IMG/VR virus record: IMGVR_UViG_3300032205_000007
Coordinates: 1 to 42,957 of that record
Strand: one strand, 5' to 3'
Source: a virus
Length of the DNA: 42,957 nucleotides
Shown: positions 1-7,445 of the stretch, in pieces
Layout: each line of letters opens with the position of its first letter
Numbering within the stretch: position 1 is the first letter of the stretch
Made by a program: the position numbers and the translations under genes
The notes under the pieces: generated by a model
Database searches by the model: none
Seen by the model: only the letters and a program-made list of their open reading frames with translations
What the model was told of the DNA's origin: nothing

Positions 1-2
1 TG

Positions 3-662
3 GCCACCGCGCTAGGACTAAAACGCGAAAAATTTTTGCTGCTAATTCTGGATGGCAAGCCGATTGGTGAGGCTTATCAATCAGTTAGCCCTAAGCCGAT
101 GTCACTTGCGGTAGCTGCGGCTTGTGGGTCGCGCTTGCTACATTCAGCTAAAAGCAAAATTCGATTGGCCGAAATGCAGGCCGATAGGGCAGTCGCGGCC
201 CATGTTTCCGTCGAATTTTTGACCAAGGAATTGCTGTCAGATGCAAGACTTGCAAGGTCTTTGGGGCAGGCTAGCGCAAGCGTTCAAGCTCTTATGGGCA
301 TTGCGAAAATGCACGGTTTCCTAATCGAGCGACACCAAGTCGACGCTGTTATTCGCAAGCCATCCCAGAGCCCTGATAGTCCAGACGATATGCCTGAAAG
401 CTTGTGGTTGAACCAACACGGCATCATCGATTTGGAGCCCGAGATAGTTAGCAGGCTAACTAATCCAGAGCCTTCGGAGCCCGAGATGGTTAGCAGGCTA
501 ACCAATCCAGAGCCTTCGGAGCCCGAGATGGTTAGCATGCCAACCAATTCCAAGGCTCCGGGCATAGATCAAAAGAGCTATGCCGAAAGAGCCTTGCCCG
601 AAACACAACCTGAAAGCGAGGAGCCTTCGGGCGATGAGAGCCTTACCGTACTAGGGGAGTAG
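3..662 (+). CDS. terS: Terminase small subunit (5' end cut by window edge)
   Basis: The frame is open from base 3 to the TAG at 660-662. The first visible residues (ATALGLKREKF, then LDGKPIGEAYQSV, then SRLLHSAKSKIRLAEMQA) match the N-terminal helix-turn-helix of phage small terminases, which bind the packaging site and recruit TerL. A TTG at 36 would cut off the start of this domain, so the true start lies upstream. If the window ends are joined over the shared 7 bases, an in-frame ATG at 42950 becomes the start. Residues about 140-185 are a 14-residue tandem repeat (see 435-560), and the tail is acidic and rich in Pro, Glu and Ser. TerL follows, as expected for a packaging module. The family call rests on the N-terminal pattern and context. 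Confidence 0.75.
   Translation, partial: ATALGLKREKFLLLILDGKPIGEAYQSVSPKPMSLAVAAACGSRLLHSAKSKIRLAEMQADRAVAAHVSVEFLTKELLSDARLARSLGQASASVQALMGIAKMHGFLIERHQVDAVIRKPSQSPDSPDDMPESLWLNQHGIIDLEPEIVSRLTNPEPSEPEMVSRLTNPEPSEPEMVSMPTNSKAPGIDQKSYAERALPETQPESEEPSGDESLTVLGE
435..560 (+). repeat. Three 42-bp tandem repeats inside terS, each with a dyad
   Basis: Copies start at 435, 477 and 519. The unit encodes roughly EPEMVSRLTNPEPS. Each copy contains a near-perfect dyad: copy 1 AGTTAGC-AG-GCTAACT, copy 2 GGTTAGC-AG-GCTAACC, copy 3 GGTTAGC-AT-GCCAACC. Between copies 1 and 2 both members of the outer pair change together. In some headful-packaging phages the pac site lies in the small terminase gene, so a terminase-binding role is possible but inferred. 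Confidence 0.85.
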
Positions 663-666
663 TTAA

Positions 667-801
667 GTGCTTGATATCATTACGTTTTTCGCGCTAGTTG
701 TAGTCTACAGCGATGGGTACGGCCGGTGGGGTCCGACCCGGAAAGTGGGGTACAACCGGGGGTTGAACCGCCCCCTCTCATTTACACCAAAGGGTTTGTG
801 A
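667..801 (+). CDS. Small hypothetical protein, 44 aa
   Basis: GTG start, stop TGA at 799-801. A strong GGGGAG ribosome site sits 8 bases upstream, overlapping the end of terS. The product begins with a hydrophobic stretch (DIITFFALVVVY) and continues as a basic, Gly/Arg-rich tail. I do not recognise a family. It fills most of the gap between terS and the KTSC gene. Support is the ribosome site and position only. Confidence 0.45.
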   Translation: MLDIITFFALVVVYSDGYGRWGPTRKVGYNRGLNRPLSFTPKGL

Positions 802-804
802 AAA

Positions 805-835
805 GTTGAATAGTTCAACATCAGAGCCTTGATAT
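805..835 (+). promoter_or_regulatory. Putative promoter/operator before the terminase block
   Basis: A perfect dyad GTTGAA-TAG-TTCAAC (805-819) overlaps a -35-like TTGAAT (806-811). TGATAT (830-835), 18 bases on, could be the -10. The same dyad and the AGAGCC word before the -10 recur at 37492, 39149, 40861 and 41837. The -10 overlaps the ATG of the next gene at 834. Confidence 0.55.
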
Positions 836-1043
836 GTTTACGGTTTCCCTGAATTCGTCCTGCTTCGTCGATGTCGAGTATGACGAGATCAATATGGAAC
901 TGACCATGACCTTCCATCGAGGAGGGGATGTAACCTATGTCTATGTAGGCGTCCCCATCGAGATTTACCAAGGCTTCCTGCAGGCCGGTTCCCATGGGGC
1001 CTACTACAACAGCAACATCAGGAACGAGTATGATTTCCGCTAG
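834..1043 (+). CDS. KTSC-domain protein, 69 aa
   Basis: The protein has the KTSC pattern: a serine pair near the N-terminus, VEYD, ELTMTFHRGG, VTYVYVGVP, IYQGFLQAGSHGAYYNSNIRNEY. KTSC domains are small beta-rich folds common in phages and bacteria; some are fused to or next to RNA- or replication-related proteins, but no precise role is known. The ATG at 834 is the only usable start in frame because a stop lies at 807. Its ribosome site is weak and a candidate promoter -10 overlaps the ATG, so expression may depend on upstream transcripts. The end overlaps the terL start by 14 bases. Confidence 0.7.
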   Translation: MFTVSLNSSCFVDVEYDEINMELTMTFHRGGDVTYVYVGVPIEIYQGFLQAGSHGAYYNSNIRNEYDFR

Positions 1044-2469
1044 GCAGCGTACCGTTGTCATCGGCTTCAAGCCGCAGAAAGGCCCGCAGGTCGCCTTTCT
1101 GCAGGCCCCCTTCGACATAGTCGTCTACGGCGGCGCGCGTGGCGGCGGCAAGAGTTTCGCCAGCCTCGGCGAGTTCTGGCTCCACGCGGAGAAACACGGG
1201 CAGGCCGCTCGTGGCCTCATGGTTCGCAAGACGCGCGAGGATTTGAAGGACACAATCGACACGGCCCTGCAGATGTACGGCAGTGCCGCCCTCTGGAACG
1301 ACCAGAAGAAATTCTTCCGCTTCGCGAACGGTGCCACGCTTCATATGGCCTACCTAGAGAAGGATGCGGATGCAGCGAATTATCAGGGTTGGTCCTTGAC
1401 GAGGGTCTATGTCGAGGAACTCACCCAGTATGCCGAAAGCCGCGCCATCTTCAAGCTGTTCGCCACCCTCAGGTCATCCGTCAAGGGCATCAAGTGCCAG
1501 TTCCGCGCAACTTGCAACCCCGGGGGTCCCGGACATCACTGGGTCAAGCAGTGGATCATCGACCTCGGCCCGATGCGGCCTTACAAGGACCCCGATACGC
1601 TGCTGACCCGTGTCTTCATCCCCGCCAAGGTTTCCGACAACCCCGCGCTCCTCGATGCCGATCCCGGCTACATCAACCGCCTCAGGGCGTCAGGCTCCCC
1701 GGAGCTTGTCCGCGCATGGCTGGAAGGCGACTGGGACATCGTCGAGGGAGCCTTCTTCCCCGAATTCGACAGGAAACGCCACGGGATCGACCCCTTCCCC
1801 GTGCCACGCGGATGGACGCGGTTCCGCTCGATGGACTGGGGTTCCGCCCGGCCCTTCAGCGTCGGCTGGTGGGCCATCGTTCAGGACGACTTCCAGACCC
1901 TTCCCCAGTCCATCGACAACCTCCCCCGCGTCCTCCCCAGAGGTGCCATCGTCCGCTACCGCGAGTGGTACGGAGCCCAAAAGCCCAACGAAGGCCTCAA
2001 AATCCCGGCGGAGCGCGTCGCCGGAGGCATCGTGCAGCGCGAACAGGGCGAAGAGATCGCCTATGGCGTCTTGGACCCCGCCGCCTTCGCCGTCATCAGC
2101 GGCCCAAGCATCGGCGAGACCCTCGCCCGCAAGGGCGCTGTCTTCCGGCGTGCCGATAATTCCCGCACCGGCGTCGCCAAAAGGTTCGGCGGATGGGACC
2201 AAGTCAGAGCCCGCCTCGTCGGCGACCAAGACGGACGGCCGATGATCTTCTTCTTCACCACTTGCCACGCCATCCTCCGCACGCTGCCGATGATGCAGCA
2301 TTCGGAAGTCAACCCCGAGGACCTCGACACCGACGGCGAAGACCATGCGGTGGACGAAGTCAGGTACGCATGCATGTCGCGGCCCTACCTCCGACGCCAC
2401 GATCCCAACCCGGAGGACAAGAACCCCCTCCTCGTCCGCAACGCCTTCAAGCTCGACGATCTCGACTGA
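1030..2469 (+). CDS. terL: Terminase large subunit (packaging ATPase/nuclease), 479 aa
   Basis: This is the motor that translocates DNA into the prohead and cuts the concatemer. Walker A is GGARGGGKS (residues 35-42 region), Walker B is VYVEEL, and the end of the ATPase domain is the typical EGDWDIVEGAFF. The RNase H-like nuclease follows with SMDWGSA, YGVLDP and a final GEDHAVDEVRY motif supplying acidic metal ligands. I chose the ATG at 1030 because AGGAA lies 6 bases upstream and residue 1 then falls just before the conserved core; an ATG at 994 in the same frame would add 12 residues unlike the family. Its length is normal for TerL. Confidence 0.95.
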   Translation: MISARQRTVVIGFKPQKGPQVAFLQAPFDIVVYGGARGGGKSFASLGEFWLHAEKHGQAARGLMVRKTREDLKDTIDTALQMYGSAALWNDQKKFFRFANGATLHMAYLEKDADAANYQGWSLTRVYVEELTQYAESRAIFKLFATLRSSVKGIKCQFRATCNPGGPGHHWVKQWIIDLGPMRPYKDPDTLLTRVFIPAKVSDNPALLDADPGYINRLRASGSPELVRAWLEGDWDIVEGAFFPEFDRKRHGIDPFPVPRGWTRFRSMDWGSARPFSVGWWAIVQDDFQTLPQSIDNLPRVLPRGAIVRYREWYGAQKPNEGLKIPAERVAGGIVQREQGEEIAYGVLDPAAFAVISGPSIGETLARKGAVFRRADNSRTGVAKRFGGWDQVRARLVGDQDGRPMIFFFTTCHAILRTLPMMQHSEVNPEDLDTDGEDHAVDEVRYACMSRPYLRRHDPNPEDKNPLLVRNAFKLDDLD

Positions 2470-2470
2470 C

Positions 2471-2680
2471 ATGGCCCGACGCCTCCTCCCCCATGAGCGC
2501 AAGGAACGTTTCGAGCAACCCCTCGAAGACCTTGATGTCGTATCGGATTTTGCCGATCCCGTCGAAGGCCGAGGCCCATGGTTGTCAGCGAGCGGCATCC
2601 TGTACTACCATGACCTCCACGGAATTTCCCTACCGGTGGTAAAAGGCTACGCCGATGCCGGTGACGACAAAGCCTCCTGA
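2471..2680 (+). CDS. Hypothetical protein between terL and portal, 69 aa
   Basis: ATG one base after the terL stop; ends inside the portal gene (26-base overlap). The sequence is charged at the N-terminus (MARRLLPHERKERFEQ) and then mixed (SASGILYYHDLHGISLPVVKGYADAGDD), which reads like a real protein rather than a shadow. Translational coupling to terL is likely because no strong ribosome site is seen. I do not recognise the family. Small genes at this spot are common in podoviruses. Confidence 0.6.
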   Translation: MARRLLPHERKERFEQPLEDLDVVSDFADPVEGRGPWLSASGILYYHDLHGISLPVVKGYADAGDDKAS

Positions 2681-5105
2681 CAAGCCTCCGATTGCCACCG
2701 ATGTCGAGGGCTCCGACCCCTCGCGCCAAAAGAACGCCCTCAACGCCCAAGGCGATGCCGCCGATCCCGTCGACGAGATTGATCGCGATTATTGGGAGCA
2801 ATGCCTGACCGACGGCGAGCGCGCCGAAGGCGACTGGCGAAAGCGTGGCCGCGAGATCATCCGCATCTACCGCAACGACGGCAAGCAGACCGCCAGCGGC
2901 GCGACGCAGAAGAACTCAGAAGTCGTCTTCAACATCCTCTTCTCCAACACCGAAGTGATGCTGCCGAACGTCTATTCCAAGCCGCCGCAGCCGGTCGTCC
3001 GCTCCCGTTTCGTCAAGAAGTCGCAACCGCCGCAACCGATGCCGCTTCCCATGCCGCAGCCGCCCATGCTGCAGGGGCCTGTACCCCCGATGCCGCCCGG
3101 TGCTGGCGCGGCAGGACCGCCGCCCGGACTACCCCCTGACCCACAGGCCGCACCGGGTGGCGCGATGCCGCCGCCGCCGATGATGGACGCCTCGGCGGCG
3201 GCGGTTCCGCCGCTGGATAGCTTGTCGGTCAACGGTGCAGCGCCGCCTCCCGGTCTCAACGGCGGGCCTCCCGGCCCCGGCGGCATGCCGATGAACGGCC
3301 CCCTCCCGCCGGAGCCTCCGCCTCCGGTCGCCGGAGCCATGGGGCCTGTACCGGCCATCGCCGAAGGCCAGCCGATGCCGATGATGCCGCCGCAACCCTC
3401 GCCGATGCCCGCAGGGATGCCAGCGCAAACCGACATCGAGACCGCCGCCAGCGTCATGGAGAAGGCGCTTGAGGTTGTCCTCGACGACGACACCAGCCAC
3501 GAAGCCATCAAGGCCGCCGTCAAGGACCTCCTCCTGCCCGGAAGAGGCACCTGCCGCGTCCGCTGGAAGCCGCAGATGGAGACACGCCCCGTTGCCGATC
3601 CCGTGATGGGCGGCAACCTCAGCCTCCCCGGCGAGCCTCCTCCCATCGACGGGGAGGCTCCGCCGCTGACCGAGGACGTGAAAATCTGGGAGACCGTCAA
3701 CGACGAATATGTCTACTGGGAAGACATCCTCTACGATCCCGTGCGGCAGTTCGCCGATGGTAGCTGGATCGCCTTCCGCCACCTTTTCGACAGGCAGGCC
3801 CTCCTCGACGAGTTCAGCGACAGCGAGCAGCTTGACGCCCTCAATGCCGCAGGCAAGCTCGAGGAAATCCTGAAATGGACCGACGAGAGCGCCGCCAAGG
3901 ATGCCGTCGGCGGCGGTTCCGCCATGAAGACCGCCAACAAGCTCGGCAACGTCATCAAGAAGGCGATGATCTGGGAAATCTGGGCGAGGAACCTGAAGAA
4001 AATCATCTGGTTCATCCGCGAAGCCGACGGCATCGTGCTGCGCGTCGACCCCGATGTCCTCGGCCTGACCGGTTTCTACCCCGTCCCCAAGCCTCTCCTC
4101 GCCGTCACCACCACCGACAGCATGTTGCCGAAGCCCTACTACGACCTCTACGCCAAGCTGGCCTCCGACCTCGATGAGACCTCCGCCCGCATCTCCGACC
4201 TGATCAAGAAGATCAAGGTTCGCGGCGGCTACAACGCCGCCAACAAGGACATCGCCAACATCCTCCTCGCCGAGGACGGCAAGATGCTGCCGGTCGACGG
4301 CGTCGACCTCATCAGCGGCGGCCTGCAGAACCACATCTGGCTGGTCCCCATCGTCGAATGGATGAACGCCCTCAAGGAACTCTACCTCGCCCGCGAGCAG
4401 ACCAAGCAGGCGATCTACGAGATCATGGGCATATCCGACATCATGCGCGGTTCGTCGTCGCCGTACGAGACCGCCACGGCACAGCGCATCAAGGGCACGA
4501 TGGGCACCAACCGGCTGGAGGAGCAGAAGCAGACCGCCGCCAATTTCGCCCGCGAATTGCTGCGCATGAAGGCCGAGATCATCGCCAAGAACTTCGACGC
4601 CTCGACCTTGACCCGGATGACCGGCGAAGAAGTCACCCCCGCCGTCGAGGCCATCCTCCGCGACGACTTCCAGCGCACCTGCTCAATCGACATCGAGACC
4701 GACAGCACCGTCAGCGTCGACGAGCAGGACGAGCAGGAGGGCAACGCCAAGATACTGATGACCGTGCAGGGCATCATGAGCGGCGCTGCGGGCCTCCTGC
4801 AGCTTGGCATCCTGCCGCCGCCGATGCTGATCCAGTTCACCCTCGAACTGATCAAGATGATGCTGCATCCGCTGCGCAATTCGAGGGGCGTCGTCGAACT
4901 GATCAACGATTTCCAAGAGCAGTTGCAGGCCCAGATCATGAACCCGACGATGCCGATGATGATACCCGGCCAACCGCCGGGAGCCGGACCCCCAACCGGC
5001 CCGGCGTCAGGACCGCCCGGAGGCCCGTCGGCCAACCCCTCACCGCCTAAGCCTCCGGGCGGCCCGCCCGTCGCCCAAGGCATGAACGGAGGCATGCATC
5101 CATGA
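2655..5105 (+). CDS. Portal protein with a long Pro/Gly/Met-rich insertion, 816 aa
   Basis: The portal is the ring at the capsid vertex through which DNA enters and leaves. Portal-like segments include NSEVVFNILFSNTEVMLPNVYSK (about residues 85-110), SVMEKALEVVLDD and LLLPGRGTCRVRW after residue 260, the long helical stretch YYDLYAKLASDLDETSARI, and MGISDIMRGSSSPYETATAQ. Between residues 124 and 258 lies about 135 residues of low-complexity Pro, Gly, Met and Ala that splits the clip-side N-terminal part from the core. The last 45 residues are also Pro/Gly-rich. Position directly after terL supports the call. The insertion makes it longer than typical podoviral portals. Confidence 0.85.
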   Translation: MPVTTKPPDKPPIATDVEGSDPSRQKNALNAQGDAADPVDEIDRDYWEQCLTDGERAEGDWRKRGREIIRIYRNDGKQTASGATQKNSEVVFNILFSNTEVMLPNVYSKPPQPVVRSRFVKKSQPPQPMPLPMPQPPMLQGPVPPMPPGAGAAGPPPGLPPDPQAAPGGAMPPPPMMDASAAAVPPLDSLSVNGAAPPPGLNGGPPGPGGMPMNGPLPPEPPPPVAGAMGPVPAIAEGQPMPMMPPQPSPMPAGMPAQTDIETAASVMEKALEVVLDDDTSHEAIKAAVKDLLLPGRGTCRVRWKPQMETRPVADPVMGGNLSLPGEPPPIDGEAPPLTEDVKIWETVNDEYVYWEDILYDPVRQFADGSWIAFRHLFDRQALLDEFSDSEQLDALNAAGKLEEILKWTDESAAKDAVGGGSAMKTANKLGNVIKKAMIWEIWARNLKKIIWFIREADGIVLRVDPDVLGLTGFYPVPKPLLAVTTTDSMLPKPYYDLYAKLASDLDETSARISDLIKKIKVRGGYNAANKDIANILLAEDGKMLPVDGVDLISGGLQNHIWLVPIVEWMNALKELYLAREQTKQAIYEIMGISDIMRGSSSPYETATAQRIKGTMGTNRLEEQKQTAANFARELLRMKAEIIAKNFDASTLTRMTGEEVTPAVEAILRDDFQRTCSIDIETDSTVSVDEQDEQEGNAKILMTVQGIMSGAAGLLQLGILPPPMLIQFTLELIKMMLHPLRNSRGVVELINDFQEQLQAQIMNPTMPMMIPGQPPGAGPPTGPASGPPGGPSANPSPPKPPGGPPVAQGMNGGMHP

Positions 5106-5311
5106 CCAGACTGTTCCAGCGCCGTGGCGACACGGTCATCCTCGACCGCATCGACCCGCATGCCTTCGACGGCAAGTGCGAACTGTGCGGCAAGGAGGAC
5201 GAGCTTCGTCCCTTTGGCCCCAACAACGAGAACATCTGCTACGACTGCGGCATGAAAGACGAGGCGACGACGAGCCGCAAGTTCGAGGAAATGCTGCGGG
5301 GCCAGCAATGA
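5102..5311 (+). CDS. Small zinc-ribbon protein, 69 aa
   Basis: ATGA overlap with the portal stop implies coupled translation. Two Cys pairs (CELC and CYDC) about 20 residues apart predict a treble-clef or ribbon zinc site. The N-terminus is basic (MTRLFQRRGD) and the C-terminus helical and charged. No specific family is recognised. It sits between portal and the head genes, so a virion or assembly role is possible. Confidence 0.75.
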   Translation: MTRLFQRRGDTVILDRIDPHAFDGKCELCGKEDELRPFGPNNENICYDCGMKDEATTSRKFEEMLRGQQ

Positions 5312-5350
5312 TCGTCATGCGCCATTTCGGCATCAACACGGGAGAGAAAA

Positions 5351-5509
5351 ATGCCATCGAAAACCCCGAAGCAGCACCGCGCCATGGCGGCGGCGGCGTC
5401 CGGCAAGTCGAGCCTCGGCATCCCGCAGAAAGTCGGCAAGGATTTCCTGCGCGCCGACAAGGGAAAGAAGGTATTCAAGGCTCCGAAGCCGAAAAGCGGC
5501 AAGCGATAA
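5351..5509 (+). CDS. Small basic phage protein, 52 aa
   Basis: ATG at 5351 with GGGAGAGAAAA just upstream; TAA at 5507-5509. The product (start [20 protein letters not shown], then [11 protein letters not shown], then Lys-rich) belongs to a widespread class of very small basic phage proteins with the same order: SKKQ-type start, Ala-rich middle, IPxxVGKEF motif, Lys-rich end. Their function is unknown. A longer overlapping frame (5176-5571) lacks such similarity and was rejected. Confidence 0.7.
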   Translation: MPSKTPKQHRAMAAAASGKSSLGIPQKVGKDFLRADKGKKVFKAPKPKSGKR

Positions 5510-5567
5510 TCGACGAACGCCTGACCCGGATGGAATACCTCCTCCACAAGATACTGGAGAGGGTCAG

Positions 5568-5654
5568 GTGAACGGCGACAGATGGAAAGTCGTCGTCTGG
5601 GTCGTCGTCATCGTCGTCCTGCTGTGGATACTGGTGCGCATGGTGACCCATTGA
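5568..5654 (+). CDS. Tiny membrane protein, 28 aa
   Basis: GTG start at 5568. The sequence is five polar residues, then one hydrophobic helix (VVVWVVVIVVLLWILV), then RMVTH. This is a single-pass membrane peptide by inspection. Expression is uncertain because it is so short. A short open frame with a coiled-coil-like end closes at 5571, giving a GTGA overlap. It could be a lysis-related or accessory membrane peptide, but nothing shows which. Confidence 0.45.
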   Translation: MNGDRWKVVVWVVVIVVLLWILVRMVTH

Positions 5655-5669
5655 CGAAAGGAAACGATC

Positions 5670-6395
5670 ATGGCCGCAGTGAAACCGGAAATGCTGGGCC
5701 GCAGGCCCCACTCGATGAGCGACAGGGATGCCGCATCGCGCGACACCGTCTACCAGCCGAAGCAGCAGCAGAACGCCCAGCCGAGGTCGAGACCATCCGG
5801 CGGTGGGGGCTCGAAGCCTGCCCGTGGTGGGAGCCGTGGCGGCGGGAGCAAGAACCCCCATCTGCCGATGAAGGCCCCGATCCCGACCCCGAACCCGAAC
5901 GCCATGGGCAACCCCGCAGCCGTCCTCGCAGGCTCCTCGGGAGCCTTTACCGGCGCTGCGCAGCCCGCTGGCGGCCCTGTCGGCTCGTCCGGCCCTTTCA
6001 CCATGGCGGACAACGTCCAGTCGACGTTCCCGATGCGGCCGGAGGCTCCGCACATGCCGGGGATGCCAGCAGCGCTGCCCGGCCTGCCCATTGAACTGCA
6101 GGACCAGACCCCGATGCCGAACGCTGCGTTGGCGGGTCCGCCGCCGATGGCAGGGCCGCCGATGAGCCCTCCGCAGGTGGGTTACAACCCCGCCGCCGCG
6201 CTGGCTGGAGCCTCAGGCCCTTACACGGGTGCAGCGCAGCCTCCCGGCGGCATGGTCGGTTCCACCGGGCGCGGCACCCTCGCGTCGATGATGAAGCCTC
6301 CGGCTGGCGGCAGTCCCGCCGATGCGCTGAAGATGGATTTGAACTACAAGACCCCGGCCTATCATTTGCCGTGGTGGCTTGGCGGCACCGGATGA
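5670..6395 (+). CDS. Low-complexity Gly/Pro/Ala-rich protein, 241 aa
   Basis: ATG at 5670 after AAAGGAAACGATC. The N-terminal 30 residues are ordinary; the rest is disordered and rich in Gly, Pro, Ala and Met. A duplicated block is visible: NPAAVLAGSSGAFTGAAQP around residue 80 and NPAAALAGASGPYTGAAQP around residue 172. The end (YHLPWWLGGTG) is distinct. No family is recognised. Its place between portal and endolysin and its resemblance to the portal insertion suggest a virion-associated disordered protein, which is an inference. Confidence 0.65.
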   Translation: MAAVKPEMLGRRPHSMSDRDAASRDTVYQPKQQQNAQPRSRPSGGGGSKPARGGSRGGGSKNPHLPMKAPIPTPNPNAMGNPAAVLAGSSGAFTGAAQPAGGPVGSSGPFTMADNVQSTFPMRPEAPHMPGMPAALPGLPIELQDQTPMPNAALAGPPPMAGPPMSPPQVGYNPAAALAGASGPYTGAAQPPGGMVGSTGRGTLASMMKPPAGGSPADALKMDLNYKTPAYHLPWWLGGTG

Positions 6396-6577
6396 ACCTC
6401 CTCGTCGTCGTCGCCTGTGCCGCGCAGGTTTGCGCCTACAGCGCCATCGCCGGGCCGATGCCGATAGTCCAGTGCATGTTCATGGCGCAGCCGATGGCGG
6501 CGCGCTGGGAGGTGCTGCATCCCGGCGTCCACATCGTCGACATCCTTTGCATCGCCCAAGGGGAGAGGCTCCTGTGA
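6392..6577 (+). CDS. Small secreted or membrane protein, 61 aa
   Basis: ATGA overlap with the preceding gene. It starts MNLLVVVACAAQVCAYSAIAG, a short hydrophobic segment resembling a signal peptide, followed by a neutral region with Cys residues. It overlaps the endolysin start by 4 bases, so the three genes are coupled. Position beside the endolysin allows a lysis role, but no spanin or holin signature is visible. Confidence 0.55.
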   Translation: MNLLVVVACAAQVCAYSAIAGPMPIVQCMFMAQPMAARWEVLHPGVHIVDILCIAQGERLL

Positions 6578-7296
6578 TCACCATAGACCGCACCAAGTAT
6601 TTCGACAGCGTCCGCAAGAGCCTTTTCGGCGGAGCCCTGACGCAACAGCAGGTCGACGGCCAGAACGCCATCCTCGCAGTGTGGGAGGGCACCTATGCCG
6701 CCAAGTTCGACGATCTCAGGTGGCTGGCCTACCCGCTGGCCACCACCCTGCATGAGACCGCATCGACGATGTGGCCGATAGAGGAGTATGGCAAGGGCGC
6801 TGGCATGTCCTACGGCGTCAAGGACCCTGAGACCGGCCAGACCTATTACGGGCGCGGCTTCGTCCAGTTGACGTGGCGCGACAACTACAAGCGCGCCACC
6901 AAGGAACTGGAATTGACCGGCGACGACGACCTCGAATGGCATGCCGCCAAGGCGCTCGACCCGTTCATCGCCGGTCACACGATGTTCAGGGGAATGATCG
7001 AGGGGTGGTTTCGCTCCGACAGTCAGGGCGCGCAGATACTGGCGCGCTATTTCGACGACGACACCAACGACGCCTATGGAGCCCGCGAGATCATCAACGG
7101 CGACAAGAAGACCGTGCCAAGCTGGAGCAACGGCGTGTCCATCGGCAACCTCATCCGTGGCTACCACGACAAGTTCCTCGAGGCTCTGGGGCTCTCCGTC
7201 ACCGAGGCTCCGGAGCCCTCCGAAACGGTCGAGGTTGCCATAACCGCCCCCGAGGGAGTAAATGTAGCCGTCAAAGTGAACGGCAAGGAGGTTTGA
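6574..7296 (+). CDS. Endolysin, GH19 chitinase/lysozyme-like, 240 aa
   Basis: This is a cell-wall hydrolase expected to cut peptidoglycan glycan strands at lysis. It carries the GH19-like signature: ATTLHETASTMWPIEEYG (Glu61 the likely general acid), GMSYG, then TGQTYYGRGFVQLTW and NY. The catalytic domain fills about residues 1-200; the last 40 are an acidic linker ending in VAVKVNGKEV, perhaps a small beta element. The GTG at 6574 overlaps the previous stop (GTGA) and is the start; the longer frame from 6379 lacks similarity. No signal peptide is present, so it needs a holin. Confidence 0.9.
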   Translation: MITIDRTKYFDSVRKSLFGGALTQQQVDGQNAILAVWEGTYAAKFDDLRWLAYPLATTLHETASTMWPIEEYGKGAGMSYGVKDPETGQTYYGRGFVQLTWRDNYKRATKELELTGDDDLEWHAAKALDPFIAGHTMFRGMIEGWFRSDSQGAQILARYFDDDTNDAYGAREIINGDKKTVPSWSNGVSIGNLIRGYHDKFLEALGLSVTEAPEPSETVEVAITAPEGVNVAVKVNGKEV

Positions 7297-7297
7297 C

Positions 7298-7432
7298 ATG
7301 GCCACGAACACGCCTAAGACCCCTGCTCCGGCCCCCGAGCCGGAAACCCCGGCCCCCGCCCCGATGAAGCCCGACGACTACAAGCGCGAGCAGGAGAAAG
7401 AGGGCGGCAACAAGACTATTTCCGGCGGCTGA
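7298..7432 (+). CDS. Small Pro/Ala-rich protein, 44 aa
   Basis: ATG two bases after the endolysin stop, with AAGGAGG just upstream. It starts MATNTPKTPAPAPEPE, then becomes charged (KPDDYKREQEKEGG). The product is disordered by composition and no family is recognised. The good ribosome site and tight spacing support it. Confidence 0.6.
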   Translation: MATNTPKTPAPAPEPETPAPAPMKPDDYKREQEKEGGNKTISGG

Positions 7433-7445
7433 AGGAGAGATCGCC

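Noticed and set aside
705-1118. 137-residue minus-strand frame over the terminase promoter region
   Set aside because: It overlaps the KTSC and terL starts and has no ribosome site or known pattern.
3129-4334. 401-residue minus-strand frame opposite the portal
   Set aside because: Shadow frame; the plus-strand portal is well supported.
5176-5571. 131-residue plus frame across the zinc-ribbon and small basic genes
   Set aside because: It overlaps two better supported small genes; only its last 20 residues look coded and no start fits them.
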